A stretch of 64,000 bases of DNA, from positions 1-64,000 of the forward strand of contig NZ_BJZV01000013.1 in assembly GCF_007992215.1 (NCBI RefSeq). The letters run 5' to 3'. The stretch is from Methylobacterium gnaphalii (GTDB lineage Bacteria; Pseudomonadota; Alphaproteobacteria; Rhizobiales; Beijerinckiaceae). The translations under genes were made by a program, and so were the position numbers. The notes below the pieces were generated by a model that worked only from the letters and a program-made list of their open reading frames with translations, did not search any database and was not told where the DNA came from. Positions 1-9,026 of the stretch are shown here, piece after piece (position 1 is the stretch's first letter; the number at the start of each line of letters is the position of its first letter).

Positions 1-1
1 G

Positions 2-313
2 GCCTATCTTGAAGCCGTCACGGCTGACGAGGGTGAGATCCCCTCCTCCGGGAGCGCTTCGTCTTCCGAGGACGGCCCGGTCTTCGATGCTGGCCAGTTC
101 GGCGCCGAGGGCGGCGACCTTTACGATCAGGCTGTGGCTGTGGTGCTCCGGGACAAGAAGGCCTCGACCTCCTACATTCAGCGCCGTCTGCAGATCGGCT
201 ACAACCGCGCTGCCTCGATCATGGAGCGGATGGAAACGGAAGGCCTCGTCGGCCCGGCTAATCATGCCGGCAAGCGCGAGATCCTGGTGGAGAGCGAAGA
301 GCAGGGTTTCTGA
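2..313 (+). CDS. ftsK: DNA translocase FtsK, C-terminal fragment (gene starts outside window)
   Basis: The reading frame is open from the left edge and ends with TGA at 311-313, giving the last 103 residues. The final ~65 residues carry the gamma winged-helix domain of FtsK/SpoIIIE: LYDQAVAVV, then KKASTSYIQRRLQIGYNRAA, then IMERMEAEG-like text (here METEGLVGP). This domain reads the KOPS motifs that steer FtsK toward dif and contacts XerD. An acidic, Ser-rich linker precedes it, as in other alphaproteobacterial FtsK proteins. The motor domain must lie upstream. Identification is firm from the gamma-domain pattern. Confidence 0.93.
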   Translation, partial: AYLEAVTADEGEIPSSGSASSSEDGPVFDAGQFGAEGGDLYDQAVAVVLRDKKASTSYIQRRLQIGYNRAASIMERMETEGLVGPANHAGKREILVESEEQGF

Positions 314-736
314 TCGGCGATCCGAGACGCAGGCCTGCAGCAAATCGCGAGAAGTTGAACCCTGTGCCGGTCAGCGGAACCGTGCTCTATATTCGAAAGA
401 CCGGGGTGCCGCAGCCGGCCTATGGTCTCGCACTCTGAGGCAAGCGCGGCGAAGCGCCGGAACCGGTAAGCTTCACCGGCATCGGCAGGCAACCGCTTTC
501 GGTGAATCAGGGCTGTTGCGACGTCGGGAAGCAGCCTGATGCTCACGCATGGTGCCAGAATCGATGCACCGCGTTTCGGGAGGCATTGATGCGCGGCACT
601 GTGGCTATGCGCAGCGTGACGAAGTTCGCTGTCGCATCGTACGCTCCCGCTGATTTACCAGCCCTTTGACCCGCTGCCGTCGATGCTGAGCCAGATGGGC
701 TCGCGTCACGATTCACGACGGACTAGCACGGCGATC
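314..736. other. Intergenic stretch without a recognisable gene
   Basis: About 420 bases between ftsK and the convergent DUF892 gene. Short open frames on both strands give arginine/serine-rich translations with no recognisable motif and no ribosome binding site. I see no tRNA or obvious repeat. It could hold gene remnants, but none could be assigned. Confidence 0.5.
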
Positions 737-760
737 GGGGGCATCGGCGCCGATGCCCCC
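737..760 (-). terminator. Perfect 24-base palindrome, probable terminator
   Basis: GGGGGCATCGGC followed directly by its exact complement GCCGATGCCCCC. It lies 14 bases past the stop of the minus-strand DUF892 gene and about 420 bases past ftsK, at the convergent junction. There is no long T tract, so termination is inferred from position and stem strength. Confidence 0.55.
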
Positions 761-773
761 GTCTCGATGCCGG

Positions 774-1277
774 TTAGGGGGAGGCTCGACCGCCCTCCGC
801 ATTGATCTTCTCAGCGATCTTGGAGAGCAACTGGTCGGTCTTCTTCTCTTCCTGCAGCGTCTCGTCGAGGAGCTTGGCCGCATCCGTGTAGCCGAGCTGT
901 GAGGCCCAGGTCTTCAATGTGCCGTACCGCGCGATTTCGTAGTGCTCGACGGCCTGCGCGCAGGCTGCAAGTACAGCGTCCGCTGCGGGGCTGTCGCCGA
1001 AATCCTCGAGATCTTCTTCCATCTCGGCCGTGAGGCCTTGCATCGCCTCGCAAGTCTTCGCCCGAGCCGACTTGCCGATGATCTCGAAAACCTGTCCCAG
1101 CCGTTCGACTTGGGTGGCGCTTTCCTCGGCGTGCGTCTCGAAAGCCTGTCGAAGCTCCTGATGCTCGGCCGCCTTCGCCGATTTCTTCAAAGCGCGGACG
1201 GATTGCTTCTCAGCGTAGTAGACGTCTTTCAGCGTCTCGTAGAACGCATCGTGCAGAGTCTTCGTCTTCGTAGCCAC
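774..1277 (-). CDS. DUF892 (YciE/YciF-like) ferritin-like protein
   Basis: 167 residues. Motifs of the DUF892 ferritin-like four-helix family are visible: LHDAFYETLKDVYYAEKQ near the N-terminus, THAEES in helix 2, AAACAQAVEHYEIARYGTL-like text (VLAACAQAVEHYEIARYG) in helix 3 and LLDETLQEEKKTD in helix 4. The E and H residues in these helices are the expected di-metal ligands. Members are stress-induced cytoplasmic proteins of uncertain chemistry. The GTG start at 1277 is chosen because AGGAG lies seven bases upstream; a longer frame to 1313 exists but lacks a binding site. The gene is monocistronic and followed by a strong palindrome. Confidence 0.85.
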   Translation of the reverse strand: MATKTKTLHDAFYETLKDVYYAEKQSVRALKKSAKAAEHQELRQAFETHAEESATQVERLGQVFEIIGKSARAKTCEAMQGLTAEMEEDLEDFGDSPAADAVLAACAQAVEHYEIARYGTLKTWASQLGYTDAAKLLDETLQEEKKTDQLLSKIAEKINAEGGRASP

Positions 1278-1431
1278 GGGAGGACTCCTTTCGTTCGCGT
1301 AAGAGGGGCTCAATGCCGCCTAGCTTGAGAACCTCATCGACGGCCGTTGGGTCCGCGCCAGCCTTCCAAAAATTCGGCTTTTCCCCGGATTCCAACGGCG
1401 TCGCAGATCCACAAAAACGGGTCGCCTTACC

Positions 1432-1764
1432 TCAGGAATTCCGGCTACGCTCGCGTTTGGTCTCCGTCCTTAGTGCGCCGAGCAGCAGCCCGCCCTCCTC
1501 CGTCACTTCGTAATGCGCGCGCTGCGTGCGGGCATTGCGGGAAGTCACCACCAGCAATCCGAGTTCGACAAGAATCTCGAGCGCGCGGAGCACCAACGCG
1601 TGCTCGATCCCGAAGACCCGCGCGAAACTGCGGGTATCCGAGGCAAGCCCCAGCGACACGCCGGCGAGCAGGCCGGCCTCAAGGCGCGAGAGGTCGAAGC
1701 GCAGGTCCGCGATGGTATCCGTCGCGGCGAGAAAGGTCTCCGCGTCGGCAGCTGGCTTGCTCAT
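1432..1764 (-). CDS. Small winged-helix-like protein coupled to the FdhF/YdeP oxidoreductase
   Basis: 110 residues. Its ATG overlaps the stop of the upstream oxidoreductase gene by four bases (ATGA), so the two are translationally coupled. The centre (FARVFGIEHALVLRALEILVELGLLVV, then a Tyr-Glu-Val wing) looks like a winged-helix fold, ending in a basic tail. It has no Cys pair and no membrane segment. The fold is inferred from pattern only. Possible jobs are regulation or maturation of its partner. I do not recognise a named family. Confidence 0.7.
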   Translation of the reverse strand: MSKPAADAETFLAATDTIADLRFDLSRLEAGLLAGVSLGLASDTRSFARVFGIEHALVLRALEILVELGLLVVTSRNARTQRAHYEVTEEGGLLLGALRTETKRERSRNS

Positions 1765-4070
1765 GCCGCCTTGGCGCGGGCGGTGCGGGCGCGGATCTTC
1801 ACCAGTACCGATTTCGAGGTCGGGGTGTCCGAGAGCTCGCCGAAGCTCGACAACGGCACCATCACATTCAGCTCGGGGTAATAGCCAGCGAGCGATCCGC
1901 GCGGCATCTCGAACGGTACGAGGCGGAAATCCTCCGCGACCTCGCCGCTCTCATCGTCACCGGCACGCACGATGTCGACGCGGTCGCCGTAGAGAGCGCG
2001 CAACGCGGCGCAATCGTCCGGATGCGCGAAGACCACACGACGCTCGCCGTAGACGCCGCGGTAGCGGTCATCGAGCCCATAGATCGTCGTGTTGTACTGG
2101 TCGTGGCTGCGGAAGGTCTGCAGCACGAAGGTGCCGTCGACAGTCAGCGCCTTCTGGTGCTCCGTGGCCTGCGGGATCGGGCCGAAGGAGAAGCTGGCCT
2201 TGCCGCTCGCCGTCTCGAAGACGCGCTCAGCGGCGAGGTTGCGCAGCATGAAGCCACGCGGCCGGCGGACCCGCAGGTTGAAGCCGGTGAAGCCAGGGAT
2301 GGTCTTCTCGATGAGGTCGCGGATCAGGTCGTAATCGTCGGCGAGCGCGGCCCAGTCGACATGGGCCGAGCCCACGGTCGCGGCGGCCATGCCGGCGATG
2401 ATGCCGATTTCTGAACGCAGCTCCGGTGAGGCCGGCTTGTTGATGCCGCCCGAGCCGTGGACCATGCTCATCGAATCCTCGACGGTCACGATCTGGATCT
2501 TGCCCTTCGAGTTCCGGTCGATCTCGGTCCGGCCGAGGCAGGGCAGCAGATAGGCGACGCGACCTGGCAGCAAGTGTGAGTGGTTGAGCTTCGTCCCGAT
2601 ATGGACGGTGAGTTCGCAGGAGGCGAGCGCCTTGGCGACCAGCGTCGAGTCCGGCGTCGCGCGAGCGAAGTTGCCGCCAAGCCCGATGAAAGCTTTCGAG
2701 GAGCCGTCAAGCATCGCGCCGATCGCGGCGAGCACGTTGTGGCCGTGGCCACGCGGCGACTTGAAGCCGAACTGACGGTCGAGGGCGTCGAGCAAGGCGG
2801 CCGGCGGCCTCTCGTTGATACCCACCGTGCGGTCGCCCTGCACGTTCGAGTGGCCACGCACTGGGCAGAGGCCCGTGCCTGGACGGCCGACATGGCCGCG
2901 CAGGAACATGACGTTGGCGATCTCGCGCACGGTCGCGACAGAGTGCTTGTGCTGGGTCACGCCCATCGCCCAAGTGGCGATGACCTTGTCGGCGCCGAGA
3001 TAGACCTCGGCCGCCGTCTCGATTTCCTCACGGGTCAGGCCTGACTGATCGAGGATCGCCTCCCAGGAGGTCGCATCGACGGCCGCGCGATACGCCTCGT
3101 AATCGGAGGTCTGGCTGCGCAGGAAGGCGCGATCAAGCAGCGAGGGCTTGCCGGCGGCCAGTGCCGCCTCATCGCGCTCAAACACAACCTTGGCGATACC
3201 GCGGAAGGCCGCCATGTCTCCGCCCAGACGCGGCTGAAAGTAGTGGCTTGCGATGGCCTGGCTCGCGCCACGCAGCATCTCGACGCTGTTCTGCGGATCG
3301 GCGAAGCGCTCCAGTCCGCGCTCGCGCACGGGATTGAAGGCGACAACCCGGGCACCGCGCTCGGCGGCGCGGCGCAGATCGGCGAGCATGCGCGGATGGT
3401 TGGTGCCGGGGTTCTGGCCGACAACGAAGATCGCGTCCGCCTTCTCGAAATCTTCCAGCAGCACCGTGCCCTTACCGATGCCAATGGCCTGGGTCAGCCC
3501 GATGCCGCTGGCCTCGTGGCACATGTTCGAGCAGTCAGGGAAGTTGTTGGTGCCGTAGTGACGCGCGAAGAGCTGGTAGAGATAGGCCGCTTCGTTCGAG
3601 GCGCGGCCGGAGGTGTAGAATTCCGCCTGATCGGGGTGGTCGAGCCCGCGCAGCGTTGCGCCGATCTCGGCGAAGGCCTCGTCCCAGCTCACCGCGACGT
3701 AGCGGTCGGAGACCGCGTCGTAGCGCATCGGATGAGTCAAACGGCCTTCGAGTTCGAGGGCGTAGTCGGTCCAGCCACGCAGCTCGGTGAGCGTGTGCTT
3801 GGCGAAAAATTTCGGCGGGGTGCGCTTGTCGGTCGCCTCCCAAGAGACTGCCTTCACGCCGTTCTCGCAGAATTCGAACGACGAGCCGTGGGCCGGGTCG
3901 CCCCAGGCGCAACCGGGGCAATCGAACCCATCGGGCTGGTTCGCGGCGAGCAGCACGCGTGCACCGGACAACGGCGCGCGACTCTTCAGGAGATGCTTGC
4001 CACAACTCTTCAAAGCGCCCCAGCCGCCAGCGGCGGAAGAGCGCTTGAGGGCCGGTTCTGTGCTGCTCAT
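1761..4070 (-). CDS. FdhF/YdeP-family molybdopterin oxidoreductase
   Basis: 769 residues, close to E. coli YdeP (about 760). Near the N-terminus is CPGCAWGDP (Cys51, Cys54), typical of this MopB branch. Further on are SNMCHEASG, the usual region of the molybdenum ligand, GQNPGTNHPRML and the GRPGTGLCPVRGHSNVQGDR segment. It binds bis-MGD and is expected to be cytoplasmic; no twin-arginine signal is seen. The substrate is unknown in this subfamily: similarity to formate dehydrogenase does not prove formate use. An in-frame extension to 4172 exists, but ATG 4070 gives the family length. It is coupled to the small gene at 1432-1764. A Mod molybdate importer lies at 36-41 kb in the same window. 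Confidence 0.9.
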   Translation of the reverse strand: MSSTEPALKRSSAAGGWGALKSCGKHLLKSRAPLSGARVLLAANQPDGFDCPGCAWGDPAHGSSFEFCENGVKAVSWEATDKRTPPKFFAKHTLTELRGWTDYALELEGRLTHPMRYDAVSDRYVAVSWDEAFAEIGATLRGLDHPDQAEFYTSGRASNEAAYLYQLFARHYGTNNFPDCSNMCHEASGIGLTQAIGIGKGTVLLEDFEKADAIFVVGQNPGTNHPRMLADLRRAAERGARVVAFNPVRERGLERFADPQNSVEMLRGASQAIASHYFQPRLGGDMAAFRGIAKVVFERDEAALAAGKPSLLDRAFLRSQTSDYEAYRAAVDATSWEAILDQSGLTREEIETAAEVYLGADKVIATWAMGVTQHKHSVATVREIANVMFLRGHVGRPGTGLCPVRGHSNVQGDRTVGINERPPAALLDALDRQFGFKSPRGHGHNVLAAIGAMLDGSSKAFIGLGGNFARATPDSTLVAKALASCELTVHIGTKLNHSHLLPGRVAYLLPCLGRTEIDRNSKGKIQIVTVEDSMSMVHGSGGINKPASPELRSEIGIIAGMAAATVGSAHVDWAALADDYDLIRDLIEKTIPGFTGFNLRVRRPRGFMLRNLAAERVFETASGKASFSFGPIPQATEHQKALTVDGTFVLQTFRSHDQYNTTIYGLDDRYRGVYGERRVVFAHPDDCAALRALYGDRVDIVRAGDDESGEVAEDFRLVPFEMPRGSLAGYYPELNVMVPLSSFGELSDTPTSKSVLVKIRARTARAKAA

Positions 4071-4210
4071 GAGGTCCGATCGCGAATGTCGGAGAAAGCC
4101 AGTTGCCCAGTGGCTCGTCGCCGTCTCTCGAACAGGCGGCGTAGGGTTCTGAGCGCTCTCAAGATGTAGCAATTCGCAGCCGCGAAATGATTTCGGCTAG
4201 ATGCGAGGAT

Positions 4211-4233
4211 ACCCATGCTCTAATTGCATGGGT
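4211..4233. promoter_or_regulatory. Inverted repeat upstream of the FdhF/YdeP gene
   Basis: ACCCATGC - 7 bases - GCATGGGT is an exact 8-bp inverted repeat inside the 352-base gap between pyrD and the oxidoreductase gene, about 140 bases before the latter's start. The gap is richer in A+T than its surroundings and otherwise holds no gene. The repeat may be an operator or a weak hairpin downstream of pyrD. Confidence 0.35.
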
Positions 4234-4422
4234 CAGGCATTATCATGCTTGAGGTGCCTAATTTTGGAATAATTCAATGTGCAGCGCGGTAAAATTTCCG
4301 GTGAGAGGCTCCTCGACTCTCTGCAAGCAGAGCGCGGCAATCGACGGCAAACGCACCGCCTTTTGCGAATGTCACCTCGAATTGCTTCGGCTTGGCCTCA
4401 CAACGATGGGTCCCGTGGCCTT

Positions 4423-5502
4423 CTAACCTCCGAGCTCCGCTAAATCTGCAGCATCGCGCCCGGCCACGGCCTTCAGATCCGGCGCACCAGCCGCTTTCAA
4501 GCGCGCGGCAAGTCCAGCCTTGATCGTCTCAACGAGGCCGGGTCCTTCGTAGACCAGAGCCGAATAGAGCTGGATGAGGCTCGCACCGGCCCGAATCTTG
4601 GTCCAGGCGGCTTCAGCGGAATCGATCCCGCCAACACCGATCAGCGGGATCTGCCGACCGACCCGCAAGAAGGTCTCCGCGAGGAGGCGGGTGGAGGGTG
4701 CGAAAAGTGGTCGGCCCGAGAGCCCGCCGGTCTCCTTCGCAAGCGCTTTCTCAGCGAGCGTGTCGGGACGCGCGATGGTCGTGTTCGAGACGACGAGCGC
4801 CTGCACGCCGCGCCGGAGAGCCGTCGCCGTGATCGCGTCGAGGGTCTCCAGGCTGATGTCCGGGGCAATCTTCAGAAGGATCGCAGTGCCGGGTGCGGTC
4901 TCGTCACGGGCGGCGACGGTGCGAGCAAGGAGATCGTCGAGGAAGGCTTCACCCTGGAGGTCGCGCAGGCCCGGCGTGTTCGGGGATGAAACGTTGACGG
5001 TAATGAAGTCGACGAGTGGGGCGAGCGCCTGCGTGCAGGCGACGTAGTCGGCGAGCCGATCGGTGGCCTCCTTGTTGGCGCCGATATTGACGCCGACCAC
5101 GCCTCTTCTACCCCGCCGCGCGCGCAAACGGTCGGCGACAGCATCGAGTCCCTCACTGTTCAGGCCGAACCGGTTGATGACGGCGCGATCGCCTGCGAGG
5201 CGGAACACGCGTGGCTTCGGGTTGCCCGGTTGGGGCCTCGGCACGACCCCGCCGACCTCAACGAAGCCGAAGCCGAGCCCGAGCAACGCATCGGGGACCC
5301 GCGCGCCCTTGTCGAAACCCGCCGCAAGACCGACCGGATTGGGGAAGCGTTTTCCGAACACCTCAACCGCCAGGCATGCGTTGCTCGCCGGTGGCGTGCG
5401 CGGCGGCAGGAGCGCGAGTGCGCGCAGAGTTAGGTCGTGCGCCGTCTCGGCATCGAGACCGTGCAGGATAGGCCGAGCGAGAGGAAACAACGCGCCGATC
5501 AT
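4423..5502 (-). CDS. pyrD: Dihydroorotate dehydrogenase (quinone), class 2
   Basis: 359 residues. Oxidises dihydroorotate to orotate in pyrimidine synthesis, passing electrons to quinone at the inner membrane. Class 2 features are the N-terminal helical extension ([19 protein letters not shown]), [22 protein letters not shown], the catalytic-loop region [14 protein letters not shown] and the FMN phosphate loop [20 protein letters not shown] followed by [11 protein letters not shown]. The length matches the family. It starts within the last four bases of the DUF952 gene (ATGA overlap), so the two form an operon. Confidence 0.96.
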   Translation of the reverse strand: MIGALFPLARPILHGLDAETAHDLTLRALALLPPRTPPASNACLAVEVFGKRFPNPVGLAAGFDKGARVPDALLGLGFGFVEVGGVVPRPQPGNPKPRVFRLAGDRAVINRFGLNSEGLDAVADRLRARRGRRGVVGVNIGANKEATDRLADYVACTQALAPLVDFITVNVSSPNTPGLRDLQGEAFLDDLLARTVAARDETAPGTAILLKIAPDISLETLDAITATALRRGVQALVVSNTTIARPDTLAEKALAKETGGLSGRPLFAPSTRLLAETFLRVGRQIPLIGVGGIDSAEAAWTKIRAGASLIQLYSALVYEGPGLVETIKAGLAARLKAAGAPDLKAVAGRDAADLAELGG

Positions 5503-5855
5503 GCCTCCTCGCCTCCGACGATAGCGCTCGGGAAGACGTGACGGCCATCCGCGCCGAGGGGCAAGTTCTCGACTGCCCGTACGGCGCTGAGCGGCAGGTC
5601 GCCGTAGAGATGCGGAAACAGGTCACCGCCCCGCGAAGGCTCGAAGCGAAGCGCCTCGCCCAGCGCTTCGCTGTCGACGGCCACGAGCAGCAGATCCTCG
5701 ATACCGGCGAAATGGCGTGCGGCCGTCTCGACGGCCTGCGCGGCAGTGGAGAAATGGATGAAGCCGTCGGCGTGGTCGACTGGAGCTCCGGTGAAGCGGC
5801 CTTCCGCCTCCGCCTGACGCCAGAGCGCGCGAGGACAGATCTTATAGACAAGCAT
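5499..5855 (-). CDS. DUF952 family protein
   Basis: 118 residues. It begins [12 protein letters not shown], continues [19 protein letters not shown] and later has [13 protein letters not shown]. These are the hallmark segments of DUF952, a small cytoplasmic family of unknown biochemical role, sometimes compared to ADP-ribosyltransferase-like folds. It is the first gene of a two-gene unit with pyrD, overlapping by four bases. The start ATG is the only one giving the conserved N-terminus. Confidence 0.88.
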   Translation of the reverse strand: MLVYKICPRALWRQAEAEGRFTGAPVDHADGFIHFSTAAQAVETAARHFAGIEDLLLVAVDSEALGEALRFEPSRGGDLFPHLYGDLPLSAVRAVENLPLGADGRHVFPSAIVGGEEA

Positions 5856-6021
5856 GCGGGTCGGGCCTCTCCGGCGTGCGGCGCGATGCGCTTAGGACGG
5901 GCGCTGGGAGGCTGCAAGCCGAGAAGACAGCCCAGCCGAAGGCACACCTTTTTCGATCCGCCAGCCCATGCCAGAATCGCGGCCGTTCCACGTTGCGTTC
6001 GCCGTTCCGTAGTTCTACTTT

Positions 6022-6033
6022 CCTAGTGCTAGG
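6022..6033. promoter_or_regulatory. Palindrome before the S24 repressor gene
   Basis: CCTAG-TG-CTAGG lies 36 bases before the start of the S24/LexA-like gene, inside the 214-base divergent region shared with the DUF952-pyrD operon. Proteins of this class usually bind such dyads and autoregulate; assignment as its operator is inference. Confidence 0.35.
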
Positions 6034-6069
6034 CTGGGTGTCTCAACCGGCCCGATCCATGAGCCCGCC

Positions 6070-6702
6070 ATGCTGTCGCACGACCAGATCTGGATGGCGA
6101 TCGACCGATTGGCCGAGCGCCACGGCTACTCAGCCTCCGGGCTCGCCCGCCGCGCCGGACTCGACGCCACCAGTTTCAACCGTTCGAAGCGAATCGGGCC
6201 AGACGGTCGCAAACGCTGGCCGTCGACCGAATCCGTGTCGAAGATCCTGGCTGCCACAGGGGCGAGCCTTGACGATTTCCTCCGCCTCATCGTTGGGCGC
6301 GACGGGCCTCTGCGCACGATGGTGCCGTTGATCGGGATGACGCAGGCCGGCGCCGGCCGGCTCTTCACCGACGAGGGTATGCCCACAGGCGGCCCGGGCT
6401 GGGAGGAGATCGAGTTTCCGGATCTTGGCGGGGACCGCGCCTTTGCGCTCGAGGTTCAGGGCGATTCGATGATGCCGCTTTACCGCGACGGCGACGTTCT
6501 GATCGTCTCGCCCACGGCGAGCGTGCGCAAGGGCGACCGCGTCGTGGCACGGCTCAACTCTGGCGAGGTGCTCGCCAAAGAACTGCGCCGTCGCACCGCC
6601 CGCACGGTCGAGCTGGCCTCCCTGAACCCAGACCACGAGGATCGGGCCGTGCCCGTCTCCGAGATTGCCTGGATGGTGCGGGTGATGTGGGTGCGCCAGT
6701 AA
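6070..6702 (+). CDS. S24/LexA-like autocleaving repressor with N-terminal HTH
   Basis: 210 residues. The N-terminal helix-turn-helix spans about residues 5-60 (YSASGLARRAGLDATSFNRS, then WPSTESVSKILAATG, a Cro/CI-like arrangement). The C-terminal S24 peptidase fold has catalytic Ser133 in VQGDSMMP and Lys170 in VLAKEL. A possible Ala-Gly cleavage site lies in the linker (TQAGAGR, residues 91-97). Known relatives sense DNA damage or other stress by RecA-aided self-cleavage. No phage genes are nearby, so this looks like a chromosomal regulator. It may control itself and the divergent DUF952-pyrD unit. Confidence 0.9.
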   Translation: MLSHDQIWMAIDRLAERHGYSASGLARRAGLDATSFNRSKRIGPDGRKRWPSTESVSKILAATGASLDDFLRLIVGRDGPLRTMVPLIGMTQAGAGRLFTDEGMPTGGPGWEEIEFPDLGGDRAFALEVQGDSMMPLYRDGDVLIVSPTASVRKGDRVVARLNSGEVLAKELRRRTARTVELASLNPDHEDRAVPVSEIAWMVRVMWVRQ

Positions 6703-6813
6703 CGCCCGCCGCGTGCAGGCTTGGGCGTTCGCGAGAATGCGGGTATCGATCGCGGCGACGCAAGTCCGGCCTAGCCGAGCAAGCGTGACGGGGCGCAGCC
6801 AGGGAAAGCGGCC

Positions 6814-7911
6814 ATGCCATCGCCCGACGAGGATGGTCCATCCGAAGCGGCTCAGTTGCCGGACGCGCTCGCCCTGCTCGATGCATTGCCCGTGCCCGCC
6901 TTCGTCGCTGAAGCAGGAGTGCTGCGCGCGGTTAACCCGGCGCTCGCCGCTCTGACCGGCCGTTCTGCGGCCGAACTCGTCGGCGGCGGTATCGCATTGC
7001 TTCAAGCTCGACAGAGCGATGCTGCCTGGGCCGTCCTCCGGGAATCAATTACGGAAGGCCGCGCGGACTCCGTTGACCTGCTCTGTGCGCGCGTCGACGG
7101 CTCCTCGTTCTGGGCGGCGATCTCGCTGGCACCGATCGGCAGCTCAGGAGCCCTGATAGGCCAGATCGTTGACATTACCAGACGGGTCGATGCTGAGGGT
7201 GCACTCGTGCTGTCGCAGCAGCGCGAGGCGCTGGGCCTGCTCACCAACAGCGTCGCGCACGAGTTCAACAATTTCCTGCAAATCCTGATCGGCTATGTGG
7301 ATGGGCTCAAGCGCCGGCTTGCCGACCGGCCGGAGCCCTTCATCCAGCGGGCAGTGACGCGCTCGACCGAGGCAGCTGAGCGCGCAGCCGTGCTGACGCG
7401 CCATCTCCTCACCCACTCGCGCCGCATCGCGCCGGACGTGCGAGCCGTCAATCTCGATGCCTTCCTGGCCTCGATCGCCGATTCGCTGGCCGCCGCGCTG
7501 CCGCCCCGGCTGAGCCTGTCGATCACCGAAACCGACGGCCTGCCGCCGGCCCTTTGCAACCCGACCCAGGTGGAACTCGCCCTGCGGCATATCCTGGCGA
7601 ATGCCGCCGAAGCCATGCCGGAAGCGGGCTCAGTCACCATTACGACCTTCGCGGTTCCACCCGGCGACGCCACACTGCATCGTCCCTCCGACGGCGCCGT
7701 CGGCATCGCCATCTCCGATCACGGGTACGGCATGTCGCCGGAGATGCTGACCCGCGCGCTCGCCCCCTTCGCCACTAGCCGTGAGGCAGGACGCGGCGTC
7801 GGGCTCGCCATCGTGCACGGGCTGATGAAGCGCCAGAACGGTACGATCTCGCTGGAGAGCCGGTCCGGCGAGGGGACCACGGTACGCCTCGTCTTTCCGG
7901 CCGCACCGTAG
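6814..7911 (+). CDS. PAS-domain sensor histidine kinase
   Basis: 365 residues, no membrane segment, so probably cytosolic. A PAS domain covers about residues 18-122 (PAFVAEAGVLRAVNPALAAL to IGQIVDITRRVD). The H-box is SVAHEFNN with phospho-acceptor His149. The ATPase domain has an N-box (HILANAAEAMPEAG), a G1 box (ISDHGYGM) and a G2 box (GRGVGLAIVHGLM). This H-box type (HEFNN) is common in alphaproteobacterial orphan kinases. No receiver domain or response regulator gene is adjacent, so its partner is elsewhere. It is transcribed with the upstream repressor, but a 111-base gap leaves co-transcription open. Confidence 0.93.
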   Translation: MPSPDEDGPSEAAQLPDALALLDALPVPAFVAEAGVLRAVNPALAALTGRSAAELVGGGIALLQARQSDAAWAVLRESITEGRADSVDLLCARVDGSSFWAAISLAPIGSSGALIGQIVDITRRVDAEGALVLSQQREALGLLTNSVAHEFNNFLQILIGYVDGLKRRLADRPEPFIQRAVTRSTEAAERAAVLTRHLLTHSRRIAPDVRAVNLDAFLASIADSLAAALPPRLSLSITETDGLPPALCNPTQVELALRHILANAAEAMPEAGSVTITTFAVPPGDATLHRPSDGAVGIAISDHGYGMSPEMLTRALAPFATSREAGRGVGLAIVHGLMKRQNGTISLESRSGEGTTVRLVFPAAP

Positions 7912-8039
7912 TTCGTTGGACGGGAAGCGCGGCATAGGCCACGAGGTCGCCGCCGCGAGCCGGGACTAAAACTCAATCCGGGACGTTCCCATATCGTAGC
8001 GGGCAATTTCGCTCGTTCGGTTCTTACCCGAGGATGTTC

Positions 8040-8993
8040 ATGGCAACCCCCAAGACCGGTCGCAGGCGTTTGGCGACCATGCTCGCCCTCGCCGCAGCGC
8101 TGGCAGTGACTGCTGCGCCGGTCGTCGAGGCGCGCCCCGGTGGCGGAGGCGGCAGCTTTGGCTCTCGCGGCTCGCGCACCTACAGCCCGCCTGCTGGCAC
8201 AGCGACCTCTCCGGGTGCCACCGCCCCCATCCAGCGCTCGCAGACGGCGCCGAGCCCGGGCATGAGTAACCCCGGCATGCAGGCGAACTCCGGACGCCGC
8301 TTCGGCGGGGGCTTCTTCGCGGGTCTGCTCGGCGCGGGCCTGCTCGGTGCGCTGGTCGGCGGCGGCTTCTTCGGCGGCCTCGGCGGCATCGCCTCGTTCC
8401 TCGGCCTGCTCCTGCAGATCGGCCTGCTCGTCGGCCTCGCCATGCTAGCGGTAAACTTCTTCCGTCGTCGCCAGTCTGGCACCCCGGCTATGGCCGCGAA
8501 CGCGCCATCCGCACGCACGAACCTCAACGGCGCGGGCGGTGGTGCGATGGGCGGGATGGGCCTTGGCGGCGGTAGCGCTGCTCCGCAGGGCCAACCTGTC
8601 GCGATCCAGCCGGCCGACTACGAGGCCTTTGAGCGTACCCTCTATGAGGTGCAGACGGCCTATGGCCGCGAGGATCTCGGCACCCTGCGCCGCGTCGCGA
8701 CGCCGGAGATGGTTGGCTACTTTGAGGAGGAGTTGCGGGCCAACGCCCAGCGCGGCGTCGTCAACCGCATCTCCGACGTCAAGCTGTTGCAGGGCGACCT
8801 GTCCGAAGCCTGGCGCGAAGGGCCGACGGAATACGCCACCGTGGCAATGCGCTTCACGCTTAAGGACGAGACTTTCGACCGCAGCACGCAGCGTGCCGTT
8901 GAGAACGGCCCGACCGAGGCCAAGGAGTTTTGGACCTTCGTGCGCGAGCGCGGTGGCACTTGGCTGCTCTCCGCGATCCAGCAGGGCCGCTAA
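8040..8993 (+). CDS. Tim44-like domain membrane protein
   Basis: 317 residues. A signal or anchor segment (TMLALAAALAVTAAPVVEA) is followed by a Gly/Ser-rich stretch, then a Gly-rich double hydrophobic segment (about residues 90-145). The C-terminal Tim44-like domain covers residues ~190-317 (YEAFERTLYEVQTAYGREDL to GGTWLLSAIQQG). Alphaproteobacterial members (TimA type) are inner-membrane proteins of unclear role, related to mitochondrial Tim44. ATG 8040 is preferred over ATG 8034 because GAGG lies six bases before it. A rho-independent terminator follows, so the gene is probably monocistronic. Confidence 0.87.
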   Translation: MATPKTGRRRLATMLALAAALAVTAAPVVEARPGGGGGSFGSRGSRTYSPPAGTATSPGATAPIQRSQTAPSPGMSNPGMQANSGRRFGGGFFAGLLGAGLLGALVGGGFFGGLGGIASFLGLLLQIGLLVGLAMLAVNFFRRRQSGTPAMAANAPSARTNLNGAGGGAMGGMGLGGGSAAPQGQPVAIQPADYEAFERTLYEVQTAYGREDLGTLRRVATPEMVGYFEEELRANAQRGVVNRISDVKLLQGDLSEAWREGPTEYATVAMRFTLKDETFDRSTQRAVENGPTEAKEFWTFVRERGGTWLLSAIQQGR

Positions 8994-9026
8994 GCAACCT
9001 TAGATCTACGCAACGAATCAGTGGAA

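Noticed and set aside
9..539. 176-residue plus-strand frame over ftsK
   Set aside because: It runs in another frame of ftsK; the real ftsK frame starts at base 2 and ends at 313. The tail is Arg/Ser-rich.
262..546. 94-residue minus-strand frame
   Set aside because: Overlaps ftsK on the other strand, no motif and no ribosome binding site.
6130..7005. 291-residue minus-strand frame opposite the S24 repressor and kinase
   Set aside because: Antisense of two clearly coding genes; His/Arg-rich translation typical of high-GC shadow frames.
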